Of a stretch of 64,000 bases of DNA, positions 8,978-19,966 are shown in pieces (within the stretch, counting starts at the first letter, position 1; each line of letters opens with the position of its first letter). Source of the stretch: Arthrobacter sp. PvP023. GTDB taxonomy: Bacteria; Actinomycetota; Actinomycetes; Actinomycetales; Micrococcaceae. Both the position numbers and the translations under genes were made by a program. The notes beneath the pieces are model-generated. The model ran no database searches and was not told where the DNA came from. It saw only the letters and a program-made list of their open reading frames with translations. The stretch covers positions 3,658,001 to 3,722,000 of the forward strand of contig NZ_JAFIBI010000001.1 in the NCBI RefSeq assembly GCF_017832975.1. Reading direction: 5' to 3'.

Positions 8978-9577
8978 TTACTCGGCGGAAGCCTCGGATG
9001 CCTCGGCGGTGGCGCCTTCGGAAGCCTCTTCCTCGGTGACCTCGGTGGCCTCGGAGATGTTGACCACCAGGGACTCGGGGTCAGCCAGCAGGACGGAGCC
9101 CTTCGGCAGGACCAGGTCGGAAGCGTGGATGTGCTCGCCGGCGGCGCGGCCTTCGATGCTGACCTCGACGGCGGTGGGCAGGTGGGTTGCCTCGGCTTCC
9201 AGGGAAACAACGGTCATTTCCTGGTTGTAGACGTTGCCCGGAGCAAGTTCACCGGTGACGTGGACGGGAACGTCCACGGTGACCTTCTCGCCGGTGCGTA
9301 CGGTCAGCAGGTCAAGGTGCTCGATGATCTGCTTGATCGGGTCGCGCTGGATGTCCTTGACGAGCGCGAGGTGCTTTTCGCCGTTGATGTCCAGGGTCAG
9401 CAGGGCGTTGGCAACGCGGACAGCCAGCGTGGTGGCTTTGGCCGGCAGGGTGATGTGGATGGGCTCTGCACCGTGGCCGTAGATGACAGCCGGGATGAGG
9501 TTGGCCATGCGTGCGCGGCGGGCGAAGCCCTTGCCGAATTCGGTGCGTACTTCTGCTGCGAGCTTCTGCTCAGACAT
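8978..9577 (-). CDS. rplY: 50S ribosomal protein L25 / general stress protein Ctc
   Basis: 199 residues. The N-terminal L25 domain (starting MSEQKLAAEVRTEFGKGFAR) binds 5S rRNA. A C-terminal TL5/CTC beta domain follows, and the tail is rich in Glu, Ala and Ser. This two-domain length is the actinobacterial form rather than the short E. coli L25. It lies between prs and pth in the conserved order. A good purine-rich SD (AAGGAG) precedes the ATG at 9577. Confidence 0.95.
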   Translation of the reverse strand: MSEQKLAAEVRTEFGKGFARRARMANLIPAVIYGHGAEPIHITLPAKATTLAVRVANALLTLDINGEKHLALVKDIQRDPIKQIIEHLDLLTVRTGEKVTVDVPVHVTGELAPGNVYNQEMTVVSLEAEATHLPTAVEVSIEGRAAGEHIHASDLVLPKGSVLLADPESLVVNISEATEVTEEEASEGATAEASEASAE

Positions 9578-9775
9578 GAAAATCTCCTTGAAATCTAAAC
9601 GGTGTTCAGCAAGGGCGGAGGTCTGTTTGCGACCTTCAACGCCGGGCGGCCCGTGGCCGGCCCTTCAAGAAGGGAGATTCAGACCCAGTCGATAACGGAG
9701 ACCTGCACACTGGTTGCCCGTAAAAACGGCTTTCCAGTGCTCTCCCTCGCCAAGGTATCGTGGACCAGCTTACCA

Positions 9776-9811
9776 GCGTTGGGCCCGGTTACTGAAAACG
9801 GGGCCCAACGC
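9776..9811 (-). terminator. Strong hairpin after prs
   Basis: GCGTTGGGCCC (9776-9786) and GGGCCCAACGC (9801-9811) are exact complements with a 14-nt loop. The hairpin lies 15 nt beyond the prs stop codon on the minus strand, inside the 249-bp gap before rplY. No U-run follows. Confidence 0.6.
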
Positions 9812-9826
9812 CGGGGCGGCCGGGGC

Positions 9827-10807
9827 TCAGGCGTTGCCGTCGAACAAGCTGGTGACGGAGCCGTCGTCGAACACTTCACGGATGGCACGGGCAATCAACG
9901 GCGCGATCGACAGCACGGTCAGCTGCGGGAAGCGCTTGTCGGCCGGAATCGGCAGCGTGTCGGTGACCACCACTTCGCGGGCACCCGACTCGGACAGCCG
10001 GCGCGCTGCGGGATCGGAGAAGACAGCATGGGTGGCCGCGATGATGACGTCCTTGGCGCCGGCGTTCTTCAGCACCTGGACGGCACCGGAAATGGTCCCG
10101 CCGGTGTCGATCATGTCGTCGATCAGGACGCACGTGCGGCCCTCGATCTGGCCAACCACGGTCTTGGACACTGCCTGGTTCGGAACCGTGAGGTCCCGGC
10201 TCTTGTGGACGAACGCCAGCGGAGCCCCGCCGAGGCGCTCGGCCCACTGTTCGGCCACGCGGACGCGGCCCGTGTCCGGCGAAACGACGGTGATGTTGTC
10301 CGCTGCAACCCGGGTGCGGATGTAATCGGCCAGCAGCGGGATGGCCATGAGGTGGTCCACGGGGCCGTCGAAGAATCCCTGGATCTGCGAGGTGTGCAGG
10401 TCAACGCTCATGATGCGGTCGGCGCCGGCGGTCTTGTACAGATCAGCCACCAGACGGGCGGAGATCGGCTCGCGGCCGCGGCCCTTCTTGTCCTGGCGGG
10501 AGTAGGGGTAGAACGGCGAAACCACGGTGATGCGCTTGGCGGATGCCCGCTTCAGCGAATCAATCATGATCAGCTGCTCCATCAGGTGGTTGTTCAGCGG
10601 CGCCGGGTGTGCCTGGATGACGAAGGCGTCGGTGCCACGGACGCTCTCCCCGGCGCGTACGTAGATTTCCCCGTTCGCAAAATCGTAGGCATCCACCGGC
10701 AACAGTTCAGTGCCCAGCTCCTTGGCGATCTCCCGCGCAAGCTCGGGGTGTGCCCGCCCAGCAGCGAGAACCAGTTTCTTCTCGCCGCGTGCCGTAATTT
10801 CGGTCAT
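9827..10807 (-). CDS. prs: Ribose-phosphate pyrophosphokinase
   Basis: 326 residues. It makes PRPP from ribose 5-phosphate and ATP, feeding purine, pyrimidine, His and Trp synthesis. The class I signatures are present: SVDLHTSQIQGFFDGPVDHL, the flexible-loop region SRQDKKGRGREPISA, and the PRPP-binding loop VLIDDMIDTGGT. The start overlaps the glmU stop by 4 nt (ATGA), so translation is probably coupled. purK and purE, which use the pathway, lie about 37 kb away in this window. Confidence 0.97.
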   Translation of the reverse strand: MTEITARGEKKLVLAAGRAHPELAREIAKELGTELLPVDAYDFANGEIYVRAGESVRGTDAFVIQAHPAPLNNHLMEQLIMIDSLKRASAKRITVVSPFYPYSRQDKKGRGREPISARLVADLYKTAGADRIMSVDLHTSQIQGFFDGPVDHLMAIPLLADYIRTRVAADNITVVSPDTGRVRVAEQWAERLGGAPLAFVHKSRDLTVPNQAVSKTVVGQIEGRTCVLIDDMIDTGGTISGAVQVLKNAGAKDVIIAATHAVFSDPAARRLSESGAREVVVTDTLPIPADKRFPQLTVLSIAPLIARAIREVFDDGSVTSLFDGNA

Positions 10808-12330
10808 GATTGCTTGCCCTCTTCTGTAGGTGCCGGGGTGCTTGAGGAATCCTGGGGCGGCTGGGCCGCTGCTGTTTCGCTGGCCGGTGCCGTTGCCCCC
10901 GCGGCTTCGGCCAGTACTGCTGAGACGGAGCCGGGCCGGTGCGAGATGACCCAGCCTTCGGCGTTCCGCTGTTTGGCCACCGAGATTGCCAGCGCACCGG
11001 CTGGCACGTCCTGGCGGATCACGGCGCCGGCTCCGCTGTAGGCGCCGTCGCCCACCTGGACCGGAGCCACGAAGACCGTGTTGGAACCTGTGCGCACGCC
11101 CGAGCCGATCACGGTGCGGTGCTTGTTCTCGCCGTCGTAGTTGGCGGTGATGTTGCCGCAGCCGATGTTGGTGTCCTCACCGATCTCCGCATCACCGGCG
11201 TAGCCGAGGTGGGACAGCTTCGAGCCGCGGCCGATCTTCACGTTCTTCGTCTCGTAGAAGGCGCCGATCTTGCCGGTCTCCCCCAGCACTGTTCCCGGGC
11301 GGAGGTAGGTAAAGGGACCGACGCTGGCCTTCGCACCGATCGTGGCGCCGGAGCCGTGCGTCCGGGTTACTTTGGCGCCTTCGCCAACGGTGACGTCGGT
11401 CAGCGTCGTGTCAGGGCCGACGACGGCGTCCCTCGCCACCGTCGTGGAGCCGTGCAGCTGGGTGTTGGGCAGGATCCGGACGTCCTCTGCCAGGTTCACC
11501 GTGGAGTCGATCCACGTGGTGGAGGGGTCCACCACCGTGACGCCGGAGCGCATCCAGGCTTCGACGGTGCGGCGGTTGTGTTCGGCTCCCAGCGCGGAGA
11601 GCTGCACCCGGTCGTTGGCGCCTTCCACCTGCCAGCGGTCGTTGGTGACAACCGCGGCCACGCGTCCGCCGGCCGTGCGTGCCAGTCCCAGGACGTCGGT
11701 GAGGTACATCTCGCCCTGCGCGTTGTCCGTGGTGACGTGAGCCAGCGCGTCGCGAAGGACGGCGGCGTCGAAGGCGTAGATCCCGGAATTGATTTCCCGG
11801 ATCTCACGTTCCTCGTCAGATGCGTCCTTGTGCTCGCGGATGCCCGTGACGGTGCCGTCAGCCGCACGCAGGATTCGGCCATAACCGGCGGCGTCGTCCA
11901 GGACTGCTGTCAGGACGGTGACTGCGTTGCGTTCGTGTTCGTGGATCAGCACCAGTTCGGCAAGCAGTTCCGCCGAGAGCAACGGGACGTCGCCGTACGT
12001 GACCACAACGGTGCCGCTCAGCGGACCGCCGGCGTCGAGGGCTTCCAGGGCTGCCTGCACCGCCCGGCCGGTGCCGGGCACCTCGTCCTGGTCCACGACC
12101 AGGGCTGCCGGATCGAGCCCGGACACGTGGGCTGCCACGAGGTCGCGTTCGTGCCGGACCACAATGGCCAGCTGCCGGGGATCGATGGTGCGGGCGGCAC
12201 GCAGTGCATGGCCGACCAGCGACAGGCCGCCGATTTCATGGAGGATCTTGGGGGTACGCGACTTCATCCGGGTACCGGCACCTGCAGCTAGGACGATGAC
12301 GGCAGCGGGGCCGGTTGTCTCGGGGCTCAC
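10804..12330 (-). CDS. glmU: Bifunctional GlmU (GlcNAc-1-P uridyltransferase / GlcN-1-P acetyltransferase)
   Basis: 508 residues from a GTG. It makes UDP-GlcNAc, the first committed sugar of peptidoglycan. The N-terminal nucleotidyltransferase has VLAAGAGTRMKSRTPKILHE and VTYGDVPLL. The C-terminal half is a left-handed beta-helix with hexapeptide repeats (IGEDTNIGCGNITANYDGEN, KHRTVIGSGVRTGSN). The C-terminal tail of about 40 residues is rich in Ala, Pro and Ser, as in other actinobacterial GlmU. It is followed by prs with a 4-nt overlap and preceded by tRNA-Gln. Confidence 0.97.
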   Translation of the reverse strand: MSPETTGPAAVIVLAAGAGTRMKSRTPKILHEIGGLSLVGHALRAARTIDPRQLAIVVRHERDLVAAHVSGLDPAALVVDQDEVPGTGRAVQAALEALDAGGPLSGTVVVTYGDVPLLSAELLAELVLIHEHERNAVTVLTAVLDDAAGYGRILRAADGTVTGIREHKDASDEEREIREINSGIYAFDAAVLRDALAHVTTDNAQGEMYLTDVLGLARTAGGRVAAVVTNDRWQVEGANDRVQLSALGAEHNRRTVEAWMRSGVTVVDPSTTWIDSTVNLAEDVRILPNTQLHGSTTVARDAVVGPDTTLTDVTVGEGAKVTRTHGSGATIGAKASVGPFTYLRPGTVLGETGKIGAFYETKNVKIGRGSKLSHLGYAGDAEIGEDTNIGCGNITANYDGENKHRTVIGSGVRTGSNTVFVAPVQVGDGAYSGAGAVIRQDVPAGALAISVAKQRNAEGWVISHRPGSVSAVLAEAAGATAPASETAAAQPPQDSSSTPAPTEEGKQS

Positions 12331-12423
12331 GTACAGGCTCTCCTTGCTTGGTGGATCTCAGTTGCGCGCACTTTCACACCTTCGCCTGTCTGTTCCGGAT
12401 GCAGGACCCGTCCACAGCGGCTG

Positions 12424-12495
12424 TTCCGCCCATAGGATTCGAACCTATACTCCACGGCTCCAAAGGCCGGGGTGCTGCCATTACACCAGAGCGGA
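12424..12495 (-). tRNA. tRNA-Gln (anticodon UUG)
   Basis: A 72-nt cloverleaf on the minus strand. The acceptor arms TCCGCTC and GGGCGGA pair with one G-T. The anticodon loop is CTTTGGA, giving UUG (Gln). The T arm is ATAGG-TTCGAAT-CCTAT. The outermost anticodon-stem pair is a C-T mismatch. The CCA end is not encoded. A tRNA-Gln gene beside glmU is a known actinobacterial arrangement. Confidence 0.95.
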
Positions 12496-12600
12496 CCGTG
12501 CCCGGGCCCTTAGCCCGGCGGCACGAGAACCAATTCTGCCACGAAGGTTGGCGCACGTGCGACTCGGTAGTCCCGGCGCCCATTAAGGCATGATGGGACG

Positions 12601-13287
12601 GTGAGCAAGATCAACGGTGCGCCCGAGGGTGCGGGAAACCATCCAGGCAGGCCCGTCCGGGCTCCAGGGTACGTGCCCAGGGCCCGGATGACCGGGGCGC
12701 AGCGGCGCTCACAGCTGATCGACATCGGACGCGGACTTTTCGCCATCCGGGGCCTTGACGGCACCACGATCGAAGAGGTTGCTGCTGCTGCCGGTGTGTC
12801 GAAACCTGTGATCTATGAGCATTTCGGGTCCAAGGAGGGCCTCTACACCCAGGTGGTGGAGTACGAGTTCCGGATCCTGCTCGCAGCTATCAACGAAGCC
12901 CTCACGGACGAAGCCAAGCCGCGGGTCCAGGTGGAGCGCGCCGCACTGGCCCTGCTGACGTACATCGAGGAACGCACCGACGGGTTCCGGATCCTCATGC
13001 GTGACGCCCCGCCGTCCCAGCCCGAAGGCGCGTTTTCCACGCTGCTGTCCCACGTAACTGCCCGGGTGGAGCACATCCTGTCCGACGAGTTCGCCCGCCG
13101 CGGCTTCAGTGCGGCCGACGGCGCCATGTACGCGCAGATGCTCGTGGGCATGGTGGCCATGACGGGCCAGTGGTGGCTGGACAGCCGGACCCCGGACAAA
13201 CGCGCCGTGGCCGCCCACCTGGTAAACCTCGCCTGGAACGGCCTCACCGGCCTGCAGAAGGATCCGGAGCTCCGGTCAGAGGCTTAG
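12601..13287 (+). CDS. TetR family transcriptional regulator
   Basis: 228 residues from a GTG. The N-terminal HTH at about residues 35-80 reads RSQLIDIGRGLFAIRG, then TTIEEVAAAAGVSKPVIYEH and FGSKEGLY, a textbook TetR pattern. The C-terminal ligand domain is not assignable. It is divergent from tRNA-Gln/glmU. From memory the mycobacterial orthologue is Rv1019, also next to glmU. The first 25 residues before the HTH look disordered, so a later start is possible. No nearby efflux gene suggests a target; the glmU region or itself are candidates. Confidence 0.93.
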   Translation: MSKINGAPEGAGNHPGRPVRAPGYVPRARMTGAQRRSQLIDIGRGLFAIRGLDGTTIEEVAAAAGVSKPVIYEHFGSKEGLYTQVVEYEFRILLAAINEALTDEAKPRVQVERAALALLTYIEERTDGFRILMRDAPPSQPEGAFSTLLSHVTARVEHILSDEFARRGFSAADGAMYAQMLVGMVAMTGQWWLDSRTPDKRAVAAHLVNLAWNGLTGLQKDPELRSEA

Positions 13288-13480
13288 TATGTCTCCTGCC
13301 TACCGTGCCACGGGGCGAGGTGACTGTCCTCGCCGAAGGCGGTCCTTCGAAAAGGAGCGCATCGCGGCGCATCGGGGCATGGAGGTCGCCCAGCGACCGG
13401 AATGTCCCCTTTGCGACGTGTCTAAGCGACGTCGAAGGGCCGGCTCCGGCGCCCAGCCCGGCACCCTTCCACCCCGGTTC

Positions 13481-15307
<1,827 letters not shown>

Positions 15308-15345
15308 TGGGAACTGCTTTCTTCGGTGGAAATTCGTTAAAAGTA

Positions 15346-16308
15346 CTAAAGGAGCGTATCGGAGATGATGCGTGCCCCGGGCACCGGACCGTGGACGGCC
15401 AGGGCATTCAGGCCGTGATGGCTGAGGTCTTCCGCGAGGCCGGCAGCCGCTGCAGGATTATGGGTGAGCAGGGCCACTGTGGGGCCGGAGCCTGAAACAA
15501 GTCCGGCGATGGCTCCGCACGATTCGCCAAGTCCAAGGGTATCCCGCAGCCCCGGTGCCAGCTCAATGGAGGCGCGCTGGAGGTCGTTGACCAGTACACG
15601 GCTGAGGGCGTCCGCGTCGCCGCTGCGCAGCGCCTGAAGGATCTTCGGATCCACGGCGGCGGGCTCTTCCACGGTGACGCCTTCGGCGAGGCGGAGCCGG
15701 TCCAGGGTGCGGAAGACCTCCGGCGTGGACAGTCCGTAGTCGGCGGTGACCAGCACCCAGTCCATTTGCGCCTTGGCCAGCGCCGGCGACAACTCATCGC
15801 CCACGCCCAGTCCGACGGCGGTGCCGCCGAGGAGCGAAAACGGGACATCCGCGCCGAGTTCCGCGGCCAGGTGGGCGAGCTCGTCGCGGGATAGGCCGCT
15901 GTTCCAGAGGGCGTCACAGGCGAGCAGCGTGGCTGCCGCGTCGGCTGAACCGCCGCCCATGCCGCCGGCCACCGGGACACGCTTGGTGATCTCCAGGTGG
16001 ACGCCCGTGGAGTGCTCGGACACGTCGGCCATGATGGCGGCCGCCCTGTATGCGAGGTTCCGTTCGTCCAGCGGGATGTCCACGTCAGACAGGTCCAACG
16101 TGCTGGCCGGACTGATGCTGACCGTGATCCCGTCCGTGGCTGTGCTGGTGGCGGCCACTTCCTCGTAAAGGGACACCGCCAGGTAGACACTGGCAACGGA
16201 ATGGTAGCCGTCCTCACGCAGCGGGCCCACATCCAGCGAGACGTTGATTTTGCCGGGAGCCTTGACCCGGACCGTCCTCGCGGCAAAGCGCCCTCTCACT
16301 GCGTTCAT
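15346..16308 (-). CDS. ispE: 4-diphosphocytidyl-2-C-methyl-D-erythritol kinase
   Basis: 320 residues, GHMP kinase family. It phosphorylates CDP-methylerythritol in the non-mevalonate isoprenoid pathway. The motifs are VKAPGKINVSLDVG near the N-terminus, the ATP loop PVAGGMGGGSADAAATLLA, and LVSGSGPTVALL near the C-terminus. It lies 81 bp after rsmA, the common actinobacterial order. Confidence 0.97.
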   Translation of the reverse strand: MNAVRGRFAARTVRVKAPGKINVSLDVGPLREDGYHSVASVYLAVSLYEEVAATSTATDGITVSISPASTLDLSDVDIPLDERNLAYRAAAIMADVSEHSTGVHLEITKRVPVAGGMGGGSADAAATLLACDALWNSGLSRDELAHLAAELGADVPFSLLGGTAVGLGVGDELSPALAKAQMDWVLVTADYGLSTPEVFRTLDRLRLAEGVTVEEPAAVDPKILQALRSGDADALSRVLVNDLQRASIELAPGLRDTLGLGESCGAIAGLVSGSGPTVALLTHNPAAAAGLAEDLSHHGLNALAVHGPVPGARIISDTLL

Positions 16309-16389
16309 GAGTCCAAGCTATGGCATGGCAGCGTCAGGCTCCAAGCATGCGCCCTCAAGGGGTCATGCCATACGGTAGCGGCCTCAGCC

Positions 16390-17277
16390 TCAACCCTGCC
16401 GGTCCCGGCGCGCTTCGGCTATCCGTGCGAACGCTGCGATATCGATCACTTCACCCCGGGCGGTGGGATCCACGCCCGCCGCCAGCAGGCACTGTTCGGC
16501 CTCCGCCGCGCTTCCGGCCCATCCTGCCAGGGCGGCCCGCAGGGTCTTCCGGCGCTGGGCGAAAGCGGCGTCGATGACGGCGAAGACCTGTTCGCGGGTT
16601 GCCGAAGTCACCGGCGGCTCACGGCGGGTGAAGGCAACGAGCCCCGAGTGGATCTTGGGTGCCGGCCAAAAAACGTTCATGCCGATAACGCCGGCCTTGC
16701 GCATGCTGCTGTACCAGGCCGCCTTTACAGAGGGCACGCCGTAGGTCTTGGAGCCGGGGCCGGCGGCAAGCCGGTCCGCCACTTCGTCCTGGACCATGAC
16801 CAGGCCGTGCCGCAGGCTCGGGAAGTGCTGCAGGAGATGGAGCACTACCGGGACGGCCACGTTGTACGGGAGGTTTGCCACGAGGGCGGTCGGTTCCACC
16901 GGCAGGTCAGTGACCTTCATGGCGTCCGCCAGCACCAGATGGAAATCCTTGGCGGCGTCGGGCCGCCACTGCTGCACAGTGCCCGGAAGTTTGGCGGCAA
17001 GGACCGGATCGATTTCGACGGCGACGACGGACTTTGCGGCGTCCAGCAATCCCAGGGTGAGCGATCCCAGTCCCGGACCTACCTCGAGGACGGTCTCATC
17101 GGCGTGGATGTCCGCGGCGGCCACGATCCGGCGGATGGTGTTGCCATCGATGACGAAGTTCTGGCCCAGTGTCTTCGTGGGACGGACTCCGATCTCCTCG
17201 GCGAGCCGGCGGACGTCGGAGGCGCCAAGAAGCGGTGCGGGCGCGGTGCCGGAGGCGGCGGGGGTCGGTTCAGTCAC
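16390..17277 (-). CDS. rsmA: 16S rRNA dimethyladenosine transferase (KsgA)
   Basis: 295 residues. It methylates two adjacent adenosines in the 3' hairpin of 16S rRNA late in 30S assembly. The motifs are [18 protein letters not shown], the SAM site [16 protein letters not shown], and the catalytic [16 protein letters not shown] short low-complexity N-terminal extension (Thr, Pro, Ala) precedes the core. It lies between rpfB and ispE. A hairpin at 17355-17386 separates it from rpfB. Confidence 0.97.
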   Translation of the reverse strand: MTEPTPAASGTAPAPLLGASDVRRLAEEIGVRPTKTLGQNFVIDGNTIRRIVAAADIHADETVLEVGPGLGSLTLGLLDAAKSVVAVEIDPVLAAKLPGTVQQWRPDAAKDFHLVLADAMKVTDLPVEPTALVANLPYNVAVPVVLHLLQHFPSLRHGLVMVQDEVADRLAAGPGSKTYGVPSVKAAWYSSMRKAGVIGMNVFWPAPKIHSGLVAFTRREPPVTSATREQVFAVIDAAFAQRRKTLRAALAGWAGSAAEAEQCLLAAGVDPTARGEVIDIAAFARIAEARRDRQG

Positions 17278-17354
17278 CTAGGTATCCTATCCCGCTGGCC
17301 TGCCGCGACGGCGCCCTGTGAAGCGCCCCTGTCAGACCAGCGCAGGGTACGGCA

Positions 17355-17386
17355 AAGGCCGGGTCCGGTAGTCCGGACCCGGCCTT
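17355..17386 (-). terminator. Terminator hairpin after rpfB
   Basis: AAGGCCGGGTCCGG and CCGGACCCGGCCTT form a perfect 14-bp stem with a TAGT loop, 69 nt beyond the rpfB stop on the minus strand. It ends in TT and is followed by a short pyrimidine run, consistent with rho-independent termination before rsmA. Confidence 0.7.
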
Positions 17387-17454
17387 CAATTCCCCCGCGG
17401 CGGTGGTCAGCCGCCGAGGCTGTTAGCGGGAGGAACTGCCGGCTGTAAAGACTG

Positions 17455-18609
17455 TTAGCTGGTCGCTGCCCAGCCGCAGCCCCAAGGGGAGAGGCCGCGC
17501 TGCGCGTAGACGCGGTTGGCAATGTCGATCTGCTGGGCCTTGGTGGCAAGGCTGGCGTTGGGGGCGTAGGCGCCGCCTCCGGCACCGAGCCAGGTCTGGA
17601 TGTCGAACTGCAGACCGCCGTAGTAGCCGTTGCCGGAGTTGATGGACCAGTTGCCGGTGGATTCACACTGCGCGATCTTGTCCCACATTGCTTCGTTCAT
17701 CATGGCGGGGGCGGCTGCACCGGTGTTGGCACCGGCCGCTTCGGCCTTGGGCTTTTCCTTGGTCCCGACCGAGACCTTTTCGGTCACCGGCTGGACAGAG
17801 ACTGTCTCGGAGACGAGGGTCCGGGAGGCTTCCCGGCCATCCACCAGCACCAGCTTGAAGTTCTTGTCCACCTTGCCGGGGACACCGGCCTGGGTGACCT
17901 TCTTCTCGCCCACGAACAGGTCGGCGCTTTCGGAACTCAGGGTCTCGAAGGGAACCTCTTCGGAGGTTGCGGCAGTCTTGGAGGAATCCACCCGGGAGAC
18001 CTTGATCGCCATGTCATTGACGACGTGCGCGTTGCGCGGCTGGGAAAGCCGGTCACCGGCACCCACAGTCACTCCGGCGTCCTTAAGGACTTCCGCCACG
18101 GTTGAAGCCGTGGTGGTTGTCTTTGACGCCTTGCCGTCCGCCAGGATGCTGACGGTCTTGGGCGTGGAGATGGCCAGGAACGAACCGGAGACGGCCAGCT
18201 GGGCGTCCTTCGGCGCGGAGACTTCCGAGGCACTGGCAACGCCGAGTTCGGTGACCAGTCCTTCGACGTTGGCAGAGGTGGTGTTGATCGTCTTCTCAGC
18301 GCCGTCGAGGCTGATCTTCACTGCCTTGGCGAGATTGACGTTGATGACCGAGCCATCCTCCACGCGGGCGTCCGCCGACGGGGAAACCCGGTCCGCGGCC
18401 TGCAGCTCCACCTTGGCACTCTTGACCACTTGGCCTACCGTCCCGCCGAACGTCTGGACGGAGCTGACTTTCCCGTCCACGTTCAGGGTGACTGTTTTGT
18501 TGTTGCCTACGAAGGCCACCAGGCCCAGCACGAGTGCAGAGAGCACAACCAGCTGGGCACCGACCTTGACGAAACTGAACTTACCGTCCGAAGTGAAGAA
18601 CTTGACCAC
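17455..18609 (-). CDS. rpfB: Resuscitation-promoting factor, RpfB type
   Basis: 384 residues from a GTG at 18609. The open frame extends to 18672, but the extra 21 residues are Arg-rich and not signal-like. The protein begins VVKFFTSDGKFSFVK, then one membrane segment (about residues 14-34). Three DUF348 repeats follow, then a G5 domain (about 235-305), and a C-terminal Rpf transglycosylase-like domain with the catalytic Glu in IAQCESTGNWSINSGNGYYG. It cleaves peptidoglycan to wake dormant cells. The architecture matches mycobacterial RpfB, also beside tatD and ksgA. It is probably envelope-anchored. Confidence 0.96.
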   Translation of the reverse strand: MVKFFTSDGKFSFVKVGAQLVVLSALVLGLVAFVGNNKTVTLNVDGKVSSVQTFGGTVGQVVKSAKVELQAADRVSPSADARVEDGSVINVNLAKAVKISLDGAEKTINTTSANVEGLVTELGVASASEVSAPKDAQLAVSGSFLAISTPKTVSILADGKASKTTTTASTVAEVLKDAGVTVGAGDRLSQPRNAHVVNDMAIKVSRVDSSKTAATSEEVPFETLSSESADLFVGEKKVTQAGVPGKVDKNFKLVLVDGREASRTLVSETVSVQPVTEKVSVGTKEKPKAEAAGANTGAAAPAMMNEAMWDKIAQCESTGNWSINSGNGYYGGLQFDIQTWLGAGGGAYAPNASLATKAQQIDIANRVYAQRGLSPWGCGWAATS

Positions 18610-18903
18610 GATTGCCCGTAACTCTAGGACCATCCGGGCACGGGGAAAAACGCACATCACCCACCGACGCAAACACCCTCAGGGCAACTCCGGACACGGT
18701 CCGGCTGTTTGCAGCAGACGTGTGCGCCGCCACACTCAGGACTCACCGGACCCGCCGTGAGACGGGCCTGGAACTGAGCGAAATTATCCGAAGGCCTTCC
18801 CCGACCCCGGCTAATAGTTTTCCACTGTAACCGAAGCGTTATAAAGCATCCAAGATTTTGTGCATACCTGGTATACCTGAAGAGTGGCTGAACAGACCGG
18901 CTA
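18610..18903 (-). other. Leader/intergenic region between tatD and rpfB
   Basis: 294 nt without a gene. On the minus strand it holds AT-rich promoter-like sequence (TTTATAACG near 18840, ACTATTAG near 18815) and then about 200 nt of GC-rich leader before the rpfB GTG. CCGGAC/GTCCGG and similar short hairpins occur. Rpf genes in actinobacteria often carry a c-di-AMP (ydaO) riboswitch; I could not recognise its conserved core here. A direct repeat ATACCTG-GT-ATACCTG lies at 18873-18888. Confidence 0.4.
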
Positions 18904-19791
18904 TCAGTCCCAGGATCCGTACGCCCGCAGGGAATTTTCGGCGATTTGGGCGCAGAGCCGGGACAAGTCGGTGCTTGTCAATTCGGCCATTGCCCGGACG
19001 GTGTGCGGAATCAGGTAACTGGCGTTGGGGCGGCCGCGGAACGGATGCGGGGTCAGGAAGGGCGCGTCTGTTTCCACGAGCACGCGGGCCGGATCTGCAA
19101 TGGCAAGCGCAGCGCGCAGATTGGCCGCATTCTTGAATGTCACAGTGCCGGCGAAGGACATGTACCAGCCTTCGTTGTTGCACGTCCGGGCCAGCTGTTC
19201 GTCCCCGGAGAAGCAATGGAACACCACCCGTTCCGGGGGCCCTTCTTCCCGCAGGACCTGGACAACATCGTCGTGGGCGTCCCGGTCGTGGATCTGCAGC
19301 GTCAGCCCGAGGCGCTTGGCGATGTCGATGTGGCGGCGGAACGAGTACCTCTGGTGCTGCAGCCCCTCCCCCTCCGTGCGGAAAAAATCAAGGCCGGTCT
19401 CGCCAATCGCGCGGATCCTGGGGTGGGCAGCCAGGGCCTCAATCTCGGCCAGGGCGGCCTCCAGCTCCCCGCGGGCGGCATAGTCCGGTGCATCGTTGGG
19501 ATGGATTGCCACCGCACCGAGCAGCCGGGGGTCCAGGTCCACGGCCTGCACCGTGAACCTGGAGGACTCCAGGTCGCAGCCAACCTGCACGGCTCCCTGG
19601 ACACCTACCGACGAGGCGACGTCCAGGGCGGCCGCCACGTCCACTGTCACGTCGCTGTTCGGGAAGTCCAAATGCGTGTGGTTGTCCATGACCGGGACGG
19701 GCAGCGGCTCGGGAGCGGGCGGATAGCCGTGCCTGCCGGAGCCGTCGCTTCCGGGCACACGAAACGGGGCTGGCGTCAACGGGGTGTTCAT
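18904..19791 (-). CDS. tatD: TatD family metal-dependent hydrolase
   Basis: 295 residues. A TIM-barrel amidohydrolase, thought to act as a 3'-5' DNA exonuclease. Metal ligands are visible in MDNHTHLDF, in GETGLDF, in VVFHCFSGDEQLA and in LVETDAPFLTPHPFRGRPN. The first 35 residues are a Pro-rich extension, so an inner start is possible. It is upstream of rpfB on the same strand. metG, often the neighbour in related genomes, is not present here; moxR is divergent instead. Confidence 0.95.
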   Translation of the reverse strand: MNTPLTPAPFRVPGSDGSGRHGYPPAPEPLPVPVMDNHTHLDFPNSDVTVDVAAALDVASSVGVQGAVQVGCDLESSRFTVQAVDLDPRLLGAVAIHPNDAPDYAARGELEAALAEIEALAAHPRIRAIGETGLDFFRTEGEGLQHQRYSFRRHIDIAKRLGLTLQIHDRDAHDDVVQVLREEGPPERVVFHCFSGDEQLARTCNNEGWYMSFAGTVTFKNAANLRAALAIADPARVLVETDAPFLTPHPFRGRPNASYLIPHTVRAMAELTSTDLSRLCAQIAENSLRAYGSWD

Positions 19792-19883
19792 CCTTCTACC
19801 CTAGCCGCCCGGGCAATCCCGGCCCCGCCGGGAATTACCCGGAACTCTCTGTCAGCTCCGGCAGTTGTGTTAGTAGTCTGGTA

Positions 19884-19964
19884 GGCATACGGGCGAAGGT
19901 CCGACGGCGGGCGCCGCAGTCCTTGCCAACCCGTGCCAGGCTTTCCCGAGGGCTGAAAGGCTGC
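19884..19964 (+). promoter_or_regulatory. Structured leader candidate upstream of moxR
   Basis: Three nested short helices can form: GGCA-CGGG (19884-19893) with CCCG-TGCC (19930-19937), AAGG (19896-19899) with CCTT (19921-19924), and CGGC with GCCG (19905-19916). A second hairpin, CTTTC (19941-19945) with GAAAG (19955-19959), covers the SD GAAAGG (19955-19960) 6 nt before the moxR ATG. It resembles an aptamer plus a ribosome-site switch, but I match it to no known family. Confidence 0.35.
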
Positions 19965-19966
19965 CG

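Noticed and set aside
9602..11041. 479-residue plus-strand open frame
   Set aside because: Antisense to prs and glmU, both complete with all motifs.
18610..18672. 21-residue upstream extension of RpfB
   Set aside because: Arg-rich and not signal-like; the GTG at 18609 directly precedes the usual VKFFTSDGK N-terminus.
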